DNA of 5,268 nucleotides from an uncultured Lachnospiraceae bacterium (GTDB lineage Bacteria > Bacillota > Clostridia > Lachnospirales > Lachnospiraceae), in assembly GCA_902797565.1 (NCBI GenBank), contig CADBTO010000403.1:1-5268 (forward strand). Direction: 5' to 3'. A program made the position numbers and the translations under genes. The notes beneath the pieces were generated by a model, which saw only the letters and a list, made by a program, of their open reading frames with translations, had not been told where the DNA came from and made no database searches. Of the stretch, positions 1 to 5,268 are shown piece by piece. The first letter of the stretch is position 1. Each line of letters opens with the position of its first letter.

Positions 1-1247
1 ATGACAAATTGCTGGCATCGTTGAAGGGGCTTCGGGATCTGGGAAATACCCTGATCGTCGTGGAACATGATGAAGATACGATGCGCGAAGCGGATTATAT
101 TGTTGACATTGGCCCTGGTGCCGGACGTGAAGGCGGCAGGGTGGTGGCGAGTGGAAGCATCGAAGACATCATTGGCTGTCAGGATAGCGTGACGGGGGCA
201 TACCTGTCCGGGAAACGAAAGATTCCGGTTCCGTCAAACCGACGGAACAGAACTGGTTCATTGACAATCAAAGGGGCCAGGGAACATAATCTGAAAAATA
301 TCGACGTGGAGATTCCGCTTGGCATCATGACCTGTGTTACCGGGGTATCAGGCTCCGGAAAGAGTTCGCTGGTCAATGAGATCCTGTATAAGAGCCTTGC
401 ACGGCAGCTGAATCGTGCCCACAGCCTGGCAGGGGAACATGACACGATTCTGGGTGTGGACAAGCTGGACAAGATTATCGCAATCGACCAGTCACCGATT
501 GGGCGGACGCCTCGTTCCAATCCAGCCACATATACCGGTGTGTTTGACATCATCCGCGACCTGTTTGCGTCGACGGCAGACGCGAAGGCAAGGGGATATG
601 CCAAAGGGCGGTTTTCATTCAACGTCAAGGGCGGGCGATGCGAAGCCTGTTCGGGGGATGGCATCAAGAAGATCGAGATGCACTTTCTGCCGGATGTATA
701 TGTGCCCTGCGAGGTCTGTCATGGCAAGCGGTACAATCGGGAGACACTGGATGTCCTGTACAAGGGCCGTTCGATCTATGATGTTCTGGATATGACTGTG
801 GAAGAGGCGCTGGATTTCTTTTCCAGCATACCGACTGTGCGCCGGAAGATTGAGACACTGTATGAAGTGGGGCTGGGTTATGTGAAACTGGGACAGCCAT
901 CCACAGAGCTGTCCGGCGGAGAGGCGCAGCGGATCAAGCTGGCATCGGAATTATCGCGGCGGTCAACGGGAAAAACGATCTATGTCCTGGATGAGCCGAC
1001 CACAGGACTTCATTTTGAGGATGTCAACAAGCTTGTGGGCATTTTGCGGCGTTTATCTGAGGGCGGGAATACAGTGGTTGTCATTGAACATAATCTGGAT
1101 GTGATCAAGGCGGCGGATTATATCATTGATTTGGGACCGGAAGGAGGAGACCGCGGAGGGACGATCGTGGCGCAGGGAACACCGGAGGAAGTGGCAGAAA
1201 ATCCGAAGTCATACACCGGGCAGTATGTGAAACGTTATTTGGGGTGA
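1..1247 (+). CDS. uvrA: UvrA, excinuclease ABC subunit A (C-terminal part, 5' end outside window)
   Basis: UvrA is the ATP-dependent damage-recognition subunit of nucleotide excision repair; it dimerises, works with UvrB, and hands damaged DNA on for incision by UvrC. The reading frame is already open at the left edge (codons begin at base 3, reading [10 protein letters not shown]), so the TTG at 9 is an internal leucine codon, not a start. Visible in order: the end of the first ATPase domain (IVVEHDEDT, ending near DIGPGAG); the Walker A loop of the second ATPase, GVSGSGKSS, at 342-368; the family block [18 protein letters not shown] at about 486-539; a zinc module CX2C-X19-CX2C with cysteines in codons 639, 648, 708 and 717; the ABC signature LSGGEAQR from 909; Walker [12 protein letters not shown] at 981-1013; and the switch histidine in VVVIEHN. 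Roughly 415 of the usual ~940 residues are present, and the C-terminus is intact. The zinc module and full motifs fit canonical UvrA. No strong intrinsic terminator follows it. Confidence 0.97.
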   Translation, partial: DKLLASLKGLRDLGNTLIVVEHDEDTMREADYIVDIGPGAGREGGRVVASGSIEDIIGCQDSVTGAYLSGKRKIPVPSNRRNRTGSLTIKGAREHNLKNIDVEIPLGIMTCVTGVSGSGKSSLVNEILYKSLARQLNRAHSLAGEHDTILGVDKLDKIIAIDQSPIGRTPRSNPATYTGVFDIIRDLFASTADAKARGYAKGRFSFNVKGGRCEACSGDGIKKIEMHFLPDVYVPCEVCHGKRYNRETLDVLYKGRSIYDVLDMTVEEALDFFSSIPTVRRKIETLYEVGLGYVKLGQPSTELSGGEAQRIKLASELSRRSTGKTIYVLDEPTTGLHFEDVNKLVGILRRLSEGGNTVVVIEHNLDVIKAADYIIDLGPEGGDRGGTIVAQGTPEEVAENPKSYTGQYVKRYLG

Positions 1248-1308
1248 AAACAGACAAAAAAACAGGAAAATCCTGGAAAAATTATCAAAAAAATAATGGA
1301 TAAAGTGC

Positions 1309-1336
1309 TTGAAATACAAGGAGATTTGGGTATAAT
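1309..1336 (+). promoter_or_regulatory. Sigma-A-type promoter for the mreB-like gene
   Basis: A -35 element TTGAAA lies at 1309-1314 and a perfect -10 TATAAT at 1331-1336, with a 16-bp spacer. An A/T-rich stretch at about 1277-1303 just upstream could act as an UP element. The predicted start of transcription is near 1343, giving a leader of about 60 nt before the ATG at 1404. The position in the uvrA-mreB gap and the near-consensus boxes make this the best promoter in the window. That it is active is inference. Confidence 0.8.
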
Positions 1337-1352
1337 GATATTGCGATTTTTT

Positions 1353-1374
1353 CGCCCGTCATAAAAACGGGGCG
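1353..1374 (+). promoter_or_regulatory. Hairpin in the 5' leader of the mreB-like gene
   Basis: CGCCCGT at 1353-1359 can pair with ACGGGGCG at 1367-1374, giving seven base pairs with a single bulged G at 1369 and a loop at 1360-1366. It sits about 10 nt after the predicted transcription start. A T6 run precedes the stem rather than following it, so it does not look like a terminator. It may stabilise the 5' end of the message or may be a chance structure. It matches no riboswitch class I recognise. Confidence 0.4.
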
Positions 1375-1403
1375 TTTCATATATATTAGAGAGGAAATTT
1401 GTC

Positions 1404-2402
1404 ATGGCAGCGAGCGATATTGGAATTGATTTGGGGACCGCCAGTATACTGGTGTATTTGAAGGGGAAGGGCGTGGTACTGAAAGAGCCATCGGTGGTGG
1501 CTTTTGACCGGGATACCAACAAGATCAAGGCGATTGGTGAGGAAGCACGGCTGATGCTCGGAAGGACGCCTGGGAATATTGTAGCTGTCCGGCCGCTTCG
1601 ACAGGGCGTTATTTCGGATTATACGGTGACAGAAAAGATGATCAAATATTTCATCCAAAAGTCTCTGGGGCGGCGGACCTATCGGAAGCCGCGGATTTCC
1701 GTATGTGTGCCAAGCGGGGTGACGGAAGTGGAGAAGCGTGCCGTGGAGGACGCGGCATACGCAGCAGGAGCAAGGGAAGTATTCATTATTGAGGAGCCGA
1801 TTGCAGCAGCGATTGGTGCCGGAATTGATATTTCGCGTCCGTGTGGGAATATGATCGTAGATATAGGCGGTGGTACTGCAGATATTGCCGTGATTTCGCT
1901 GGGCGGTTCCGTGGTCAGCACGTCGATCAAGATTGCCGGAGATGATTTTGACGAGGCGCTGGTGCGTTATATGAGAAAGAAACACAATCTGCTGATTGGT
2001 GAACGTACGGCAGAAGATATGAAGATCAATATCGGAACCTGCTATCCGTTGCCGGAGCCGGAGATTATGGATGTTCGGGGGAGGAACCTTGTGACAGGCC
2101 TTCCAAAGACGATTGAAGTATCTTCAGAAGAAACGGCGGAGGCACTCCGTGAGCCGACCGCGCAGATCGTGGAAGCGGTGCATTCCGTGCTGGAGAAGAC
2201 GCCACCGGAGCTTGCTGCGGATGTGGCGGATCGCGGGATCATCCTGACAGGAGGCGGGGCGTTGCTCCGTGGCCTTGAAGAATTGATGGAAGAGCGAACC
2301 GGAATCAATACGATGACGGCAGAGGATCCAATGACCTGCGTTGCGATTGGTACCGGAAAATATGTCGAGTTTATGGCAGGAGACCATAGCCTGATAGATT
2401 AA
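1404..2402 (+). CDS. mreB: MreB/Mbl-family rod-shape-determining actin homologue
   Basis: A 332-residue protein, the normal MreB/Mbl length. MreB-type actins form membrane-bound filaments that guide cell-wall synthesis along the cell's side. Seen in order: phosphate-1 loop DLGTAS (residues 9-14), the block GEEARLMLGRTPGNI (45-59), IEEP with the expected catalytic glutamate (129-132), phosphate-2 loop DIGGGTAD (153-160), LEKTPPELAADVADRG in the C-terminal half, and the adenosine motif GIILTGGGALLRG (278-290). The ATG at 1404 follows AGAGAGGAAA (1388-1397) at good spacing and puts the conserved DIGIDLG at the N-terminus. Features are mixed between MreB and Mbl, so I do not decide the paralogue. 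Neither mreC nor mreD follows; the next genes make queuosine precursor, and a terminator separates them, so this is probably its own transcription unit, driven from the promoter at 1309-1336. Oddities: most relatives have N, not S, at residue 14, and the region expected to contact membrane (about 88-95) is basic, with few bulky hydrophobic residues. Confidence 0.93.
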   Translation: MAASDIGIDLGTASILVYLKGKGVVLKEPSVVAFDRDTNKIKAIGEEARLMLGRTPGNIVAVRPLRQGVISDYTVTEKMIKYFIQKSLGRRTYRKPRISVCVPSGVTEVEKRAVEDAAYAAGAREVFIIEEPIAAAIGAGIDISRPCGNMIVDIGGGTADIAVISLGGSVVSTSIKIAGDDFDEALVRYMRKKHNLLIGERTAEDMKINIGTCYPLPEPEIMDVRGRNLVTGLPKTIEVSSEETAEALREPTAQIVEAVHSVLEKTPPELAADVADRGIILTGGGALLRGLEELMEERTGINTMTAEDPMTCVAIGTGKYVEFMAGDHSLID

Positions 2403-2417
2403 AGCAGAGGAAAACAG

Positions 2418-2443
2418 AGGGAGGGCAATGCCCCTCCTTCTTT
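2418..2443 (+). terminator. Probable Rho-independent terminator after the mreB-like gene
   Basis: GGAGGG at 2420-2425 pairs with CCCTCC at 2432-2437 around a six-base loop; the stem can extend by a G-T and an A-T pair (2418-2419 with 2438-2439). A T-rich but interrupted tail, TTCTTT (2438-2443), follows. The stem starts 15 bp after the TAA of the upstream gene, a typical position. The tail is imperfect, so some read-through into queD is plausible. Confidence 0.7.
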
Positions 2444-2470
2444 GTGGTGTCGAGCAACGATCAAAGATAT

Positions 2471-2474
2471 GGAG
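2471..2474 (+). promoter_or_regulatory. Ribosome binding site that decides the queD start
   Basis: GGAG at 2471-2474 lies five bases before the ATG at 2480. The longer in-frame alternative, GTG at 2444, falls directly behind the terminator stem and has no comparable site, so the ATG is preferred. Confidence 0.75.
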
Positions 2475-2479
2475 AAGCC

Positions 2480-2914
2480 ATGTATTACATTCGCGTAGAG
2501 GCGCACTTTGATGCGGCGCATTTTCTGGCTGGCTACGAGGGGAAATGCGCAAATATCCACGGGCATCGCTGGCGCGTGGTATGCCAGTTTGGGGCGCAGG
2601 TGCTCCAGATGGAGGGCCCTGCACGGGGCATGGTGCGGGATTTTGTGGACGTCAAGGGGATATTGAAAGAATTGTGCGGCCAGATGGATCACAAGCTGAT
2701 CTATGAAACAGGGACCATGGAGGCGGGCGTTCTGGAAGCGCTGGAGGAGACAGCCGGATTTTCTTTGATGACCGTTGGGTTCCGTCCGACAGCAGAAAAC
2801 TTCGCACGGTATTTCTATGACAGTATGGCAGAAAAGCTGGGAGATAAACCGTATTCTGTCGAAGTATACGAAACACCGGAGAATTGTGCGATTTATATGG
2901 AGGGCAAGCCATGA
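2480..2914 (+). CDS. queD: QueD, 6-carboxy-5,6,7,8-tetrahydropterin synthase
   Basis: QueD converts dihydroneopterin triphosphate, the FolE product, to 6-carboxytetrahydropterin, the second step from GTP toward preQ1. The 144-residue protein belongs to the PTPS fold family. Zinc ligands appear as H14 (AAHFL) and H27 and H29 (IHGHRW). The catalytic cysteine is C23 in GKCANIHGH, where QueD enzymes keep Cys upstream of the HxH pair. The D70-H71 pair (MDHKL) matches the catalytic Asp-His, and E131 in VYETPE matches the pterin-anchoring glutamate. It is slightly longer than E. coli QueD (about 120 residues), with an insertion around residues 75-100. The start at 2480 gives MYYIRVEAHFDAAH, the natural N-terminus. 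Its stop overlaps the queE start (ATGA, 2911-2914), implying translational coupling. The true PTPS of biopterin synthesis is an alternative family member, but the neighbours and the Cys-HxH layout favour QueD. Confidence 0.95.
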   Translation: MYYIRVEAHFDAAHFLAGYEGKCANIHGHRWRVVCQFGAQVLQMEGPARGMVRDFVDVKGILKELCGQMDHKLIYETGTMEAGVLEALEETAGFSLMTVGFRPTAENFARYFYDSMAEKLGDKPYSVEVYETPENCAIYMEGKP

Positions 2915-3570
2915 AAGTGGCGGAAAAGTTCCTGAGCATCAATGGCGAAGGCCCGCGAGCCGGCGAACTGTCCTGCTTTATTCGTTTCCAGGGATGTAAC
3001 CTGGCGTGCTCCTACTGTGATACAGCGTGGGCAAATGAGGCGTCCTGCCCTGTAGAGGAAATGGAACCGATGCAGATCGTGTCCTATGTACATAAAATGG
3101 GCGCACAGAATGTGACGCTGACTGGTGGCGAGCCGCTTTTGCAGCCAGAGATCTATGGCCTGCTGGATGCGTTTGGGCTGGCAAGGCGGAATTATCGGAT
3201 CGAGATCGAGACAAACGGGTCGATTTCCATTGAGCCGTTTTGCAATTACAGCCGCCCTGCGTTTACATTAGATATCAAAACTCCATCCAGTGGATTTGCC
3301 GGTGCACTTTGTACGGATAATTTCGGCCTGTTAAAGCCGCAGGATGCGGTGAAGATCGTCTGCGGAGATCGGGAAGACCTGGAATATGGCAGGGATATGG
3401 TTCTTCGGTATAAGCTGATTGAGAAATGCCCGGTGTACTTCAGTGCGGTGTTTGGAAAGCTGGATCCCAGGGATATCGTGGATTTTATGATTGAACGGAA
3501 TATGAACGGCGTGCGGCTGCAGCTGCAGATGCACAAGTTCATTTGGAATCCGGATACAAGGGGCGTTTGA
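2911..3570 (+). CDS. queE: QueE, 7-carboxy-7-deazaguanine synthase (radical SAM)
   Basis: QueE is a radical S-adenosylmethionine enzyme that rearranges 6-carboxytetrahydropterin into 7-carboxy-7-deazaguanine with loss of ammonia. The 219-residue protein begins MKVAEKFLSINGEGP, typical for the family. The 4Fe-4S site is the canonical CX3CX2C: C29, C33 and C36 (CNLACSYC), followed by DT; in characterised QueE a threonine at this position helps bind magnesium. The SAM-contacting GGEP motif is at 72-75 (TLTGGEPLLQ), and EIETNGS follows. The C-terminus LQLQMHKFIWNPDTRG is the conserved family ending, so the gene is complete. The ATG at 2911 overlaps the queD stop by four bases and has GGAGGG at 2899-2904, six bases upstream. 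A TTG at 2884 would add nine residues of no family character, so I reject it. Confidence 0.96.
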   Translation: MKVAEKFLSINGEGPRAGELSCFIRFQGCNLACSYCDTAWANEASCPVEEMEPMQIVSYVHKMGAQNVTLTGGEPLLQPEIYGLLDAFGLARRNYRIEIETNGSISIEPFCNYSRPAFTLDIKTPSSGFAGALCTDNFGLLKPQDAVKIVCGDREDLEYGRDMVLRYKLIEKCPVYFSAVFGKLDPRDIVDFMIERNMNGVRLQLQMHKFIWNPDTRGV

Positions 3571-3612
3571 TTGTTTGCGGCAGGGGAAGCGGCGTCTTCT
3601 CTGCCTGATTGG

Positions 3613-3619
3613 AAAGGGG
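3613..3619 (+). promoter_or_regulatory. Possible ribosome binding site for the folE ATG start
   Basis: AAAGGGG at 3613-3619 lies 11 bases before ATG 3631, a long spacing; a second G-rich patch, AGGGA at 3624-3628, is too close. By contrast the in-frame TTG at 3571 has AAGGGG at 3558-3563 seven bases upstream. The ribosome-site evidence is therefore split, and homology decides for the ATG. Confidence 0.45.
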
Positions 3620-3630
3620 TGGCAGGGAAG

Positions 3631-4221
3631 ATGGCAGGAACGATTGATACGGCAGCGATTGAAGAACATATCCGGGGCATCCTGGTCGCCCTGGGAGATG
3701 ATCCAGATCGTGAAGGGCTGGTGGATACGCCTAGGCGTGTGGCAAAGATGTATGAAGAAGTCTTTGCAGGGATGCGCTATTCCAACCATGAAATAGCGCA
3801 GATGTTCGATAAGACGTTTGGAGACGAAGATGATGCGGCACCTCCGGGAGGAGAAGCAAAACGTGTGGTGGTCATGAAAGATATCGAGATTTTCTCGTAT
3901 TGTGAGCATCATATGGCACTAATGTACGATATGAAAGCAACGGTTGCGTATATGCCGGGTGATCGGGTAATCGGATTGTCGAAGATTGCCAGAGTATGCG
4001 ATATGGTGGCACGTCGCCTTCAGCTTCAGGAGCGGATTGGAAAGGATATTGCGGATATTATTTCAGAAATTTCCGGGAGTGAGGACGTTGCAGTTGTCAT
4101 AGAAGGCTATCACAGTTGTGTATCAGCGCGTGGAATTAAGAAGAATAATTCGAAAACTCGTACGCTGGAATTGCGCGGCAGATTCCGCGAAGATGGGACA
4201 TTGCTCGCATATCTGGGCTGA
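3631..4221 (+). CDS. folE: FolE, GTP cyclohydrolase I
   Basis: FolE hydrolyses GTP to 7,8-dihydroneopterin triphosphate and formate, the entry step for both folate and preQ1. The ATG at 3631 gives 196 residues, within the family range. Seen: [20 protein letters not shown] (22-41), the family's N-terminal block; the zinc and catalytic site SYCEHH, with C91 and H94 as zinc ligands and H93 as the catalytic histidine; [10 protein letters not shown] (113-122); [10 protein letters not shown] (128-137); and EGYHSC carrying the third zinc ligand, C163. All expected metal ligands are therefore present. Differences from the common bacterial form are ALMYD after the HH pair, where a proline is usual, and EGYHSCV in place of EAxHxCM. 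I recall similar variants in Clostridia, so this looks like a subfamily, not decay. It sits between queE and queC, so it probably feeds this pathway and may also serve folate. A TTG at 3571, directly after the queE stop, is a possible longer start adding 20 residues. Confidence 0.93.
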   Translation: MAGTIDTAAIEEHIRGILVALGDDPDREGLVDTPRRVAKMYEEVFAGMRYSNHEIAQMFDKTFGDEDDAAPPGGEAKRVVVMKDIEIFSYCEHHMALMYDMKATVAYMPGDRVIGLSKIARVCDMVARRLQLQERIGKDIADIISEISGSEDVAVVIEGYHSCVSARGIKKNNSKTRTLELRGRFREDGTLLAYLG

Positions 4222-4255
4222 GGATTTCGCTTGATAGGGAATTGGGAAATTGGAA

Positions 4256-4987
4256 ATGGAGAAAAAAGAAAGGCACGAAACGCATACAAAGGCATGCGTG
4301 CTTTCCAGCGGCGGTGTGGATTCCAGCACGGCGCTGGGGCTTGCTGTGGAAAAATACGGGAAAGAGAATGTGGTTGCACTTTGTATTTCCTATGGACAGA
4401 AGCATGACAAAGAACTGCTTGCCGCGAAAGCAGTGGCAGAGTATTATGGTGTGGAGCAGGTTTTTCTGGATCTTTCGGCAATTTTTGCCGGCAGCAACTG
4501 TTCCCTGCTGAAGTCCAGTACGGAAGAGATTCCGGAGGAAAGTTATGCACAGCAGCTGGAAAAACTTCGGGCAGATGGGGGGGAGACTCCGGTTTCGACC
4601 TATGTTCCTTTTCGAAATGGGTTGTTTTTGTCTGCGGCGGCAAGTGTTGCGTTATCGAAAGGATGCAGCGTGATTTATTACGGTGCGCATGCAGATGATG
4701 CGGCCGGGGCAGCATATCCGGACTGTTCGCCCGCGTTCCACGAGGCCATTTCTGCCGCGATTTATGAAGGCAGCGGGAAGCAGCTTTCCGTAGAGGCACC
4801 GTTCATCCATGCATCCAAGGCGGATGTGGTCCGGCAGGGGCTCGCGATCCGGGTGCCCTATGAGCGCACCTGGTCTTGCTATGAAGGCGGAGAAACACCC
4901 TGCGGGAAATGCGCCACCTGTATTGATCGCGCCAGGGCTTTCGCAGAGAATGGTGTGGAAGATCCGGCGCTTCTGAGCGGGAAGTAA
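4256..4987 (+). CDS. queC: QueC, 7-cyano-7-deazaguanine (preQ0) synthase
   Basis: QueC is an ATP-dependent ligase of the PP-loop family that turns 7-carboxy-7-deazaguanine plus ammonia into the nitrile preQ0. From ATG 4256 it has 243 residues, slightly over the usual ~220-235. The pyrophosphate-binding loop SGGVDSS is at 18-24. Middle blocks [14 protein letters not shown] and [10 protein letters not shown] are family hallmarks. The structural zinc site near the C-terminus is C208, C216, C219 and C222 (CX7CX2CX2C, in [16 protein letters not shown]). The start is not certain: ATG 4256 has GGGAA at 4244-4248 upstream, while an in-frame TTG at 4250 adds two residues. Either way about a dozen charged, polar residues ([10 protein letters not shown]) precede the conserved core, more than many relatives have. 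It lies 34 bp after folE and 16 bp before queF, consistent with one operon. A seven-G run (4577-4583) lies in the coding frame, which stays intact. Confidence 0.95.
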   Translation: MEKKERHETHTKACVLSSGGVDSSTALGLAVEKYGKENVVALCISYGQKHDKELLAAKAVAEYYGVEQVFLDLSAIFAGSNCSLLKSSTEEIPEESYAQQLEKLRADGGETPVSTYVPFRNGLFLSAAASVALSKGCSVIYYGAHADDAAGAAYPDCSPAFHEAISAAIYEGSGKQLSVEAPFIHASKADVVRQGLAIRVPYERTWSCYEGGETPCGKCATCIDRARAFAENGVEDPALLSGK

Positions 4988-4990
4988 AGT

Positions 4991-4997
4991 GAGGTGG
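4991..4997 (+). promoter_or_regulatory. Ribosome binding site for queF
   Basis: GAGGTGG at 4991-4997 lies six bases before ATG 5004. It fixes the queF start, just 16 bp after the queC stop. Confidence 0.8.
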
Positions 4998-5003
4998 TTG
5001 ACA

Positions 5004-5268
5004 ATGCGGGACAAGGAAAATGAAAATATCACGCATTTGGGTTCACAGGGCACAAAGTACAAGACAGATTATGATCCGGGACTTTTAGAAACGTTTCAGA
5101 ATAAACATCCGGACAACGACTATTTTGTCAAGTTTAATTGTCCGGAGTTTACGAGTCTCTGCCCGATCACGGGACAGCCGGATTTTGCCGCAATCTATAT
5201 TTCGTATGTACCGGGAGAGCTGATGGTGGAAAGCAAGTCCTTAAAATTGTACCTGTTTTCCTTCCGGA
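5004..5268 (+). CDS. queF: QueF, NADPH-dependent preQ0 reductase (3' end outside window)
   Basis: QueF reduces the nitrile of preQ0 to the aminomethyl group of preQ1 with two NADPH, the last soluble step before tRNA insertion. Translation from ATG 5004 stays open to the right edge for 88 codons, about half of the ~160-residue single-domain (B. subtilis-type) enzyme. C53 in [10 protein letters not shown] is the expected nucleophile that forms the thioimide with preQ0, and D60 of the same block is the expected acid. The QueF family signature ESKSLKLY is at 76-83, and FSF follows. The first ~35 residues ([11 protein letters not shown], then YDPGLLETF) match the typical short N-terminus of the monodomain type and rule out the longer E. 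coli-type double-domain start. The related T-fold enzyme FolE lacks the ESK signature, so the assignment is firm. The gene completes the GTP-to-preQ1 set in this operon. Confidence 0.95.
   Translation, partial: MRDKENENITHLGSQGTKYKTDYDPGLLETFQNKHPDNDYFVKFNCPEFTSLCPITGQPDFAAIYISYVPGELMVESKSLKLYLFSFR

Noticed and set aside
9..11. TTG at base 9 as a start codon for the first gene.
   Set aside because: The frame is open to the left edge and the preceding codons continue UvrA homology (DKLLASLK), so this is an internal leucine.
1254..1275. Small inverted repeat CAGGA-AAA-TCCTG after uvrA, followed by a T-run on the minus strand.
   Set aside because: On the plus strand it lacks a T-tract, so it is not a good uvrA terminator; on the minus strand it resembles a weak terminator, but the stem is only five pairs and no minus-strand gene exists to end there.
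2420..2437. Possible switch in which CTCC of the stem pairs with the queD ribosome site GGAG.
   Set aside because: Only four complementary bases; the flanking bases do not extend the pairing, so the alternative fold is not supported.
2444..2479. GTG at 2444 as the queD start.
   Set aside because: It lies immediately behind the terminator stem, lacks a ribosome site, and the added 12 residues show no family character.
4110..4799. Long open antisense frame (about 229 codons) across folE and queC.
   Set aside because: It is the mirror of two well-supported genes, has no recognisable domain, and similar antisense openings occur opposite uvrA (179-667), mreB (1386-1985) and queE/folE (3331-3912).
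4998..5003. Perfect -35-like TTGACA just before queF.
   Set aside because: It forms the spacer between the queF ribosome site and its ATG, and no acceptable -10 box lies 16-18 bases downstream; any start there would fall inside queF.

Overview
The window reads as a stretch of chromosome from a Gram-positive Firmicute, most likely class Clostridia and plausibly Lachnospiraceae. This is inferred from GGAG-type ribosome sites, a sigma-A-like promoter, roughly balanced base composition, and protein sequences that look like Clostridia versions of known families. No database search was possible. All seven genes lie on the plus strand and every call is a recognised family.

Left part (1-1247): the C-terminal ~415 residues of uvrA, the DNA-damage recognition ATPase of nucleotide excision repair. 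It is cut by the left window edge and ends normally. The 156 bp that follow hold a near-consensus promoter (TTGAAA, 16 bp, TATAAT) and a 5'-leader hairpin for the next gene. Middle part (1404-2402): a complete MreB/Mbl-type bacterial actin with no mreC or mreD beside it, followed 15 bp after its stop codon by a probable intrinsic terminator.

Right part (2480-5268): a tightly packed queuosine-precursor operon in the order queD, queE, folE, queC, queF, with queF cut by the right edge. Together these enzymes would convert GTP to preQ1. FolE makes dihydroneopterin triphosphate from GTP; QueD makes 6-carboxytetrahydropterin; QueE contracts the ring to 7-carboxy-7-deazaguanine; QueC forms the nitrile preQ0; QueF reduces it to preQ1. 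A tRNA-guanine transglycosylase, not in this window, would then place preQ1 in tRNA. Having folE inside the operon makes it self-contained from GTP onward.

I see no mobile element, CRISPR array, tRNA, rRNA or recognisable preQ1 riboswitch, and no stretch over 300 bases lacks a gene. I do not see a convincing previously undescribed system. The points most worth a second look are the unexplained transcription of the que operon past the mreB terminator, the solitary mreB-like gene with changes in its first phosphate loop and membrane-contact region, the divergent FolE active-site surroundings, an ambiguous folE start, and a seven-G tract in queC.
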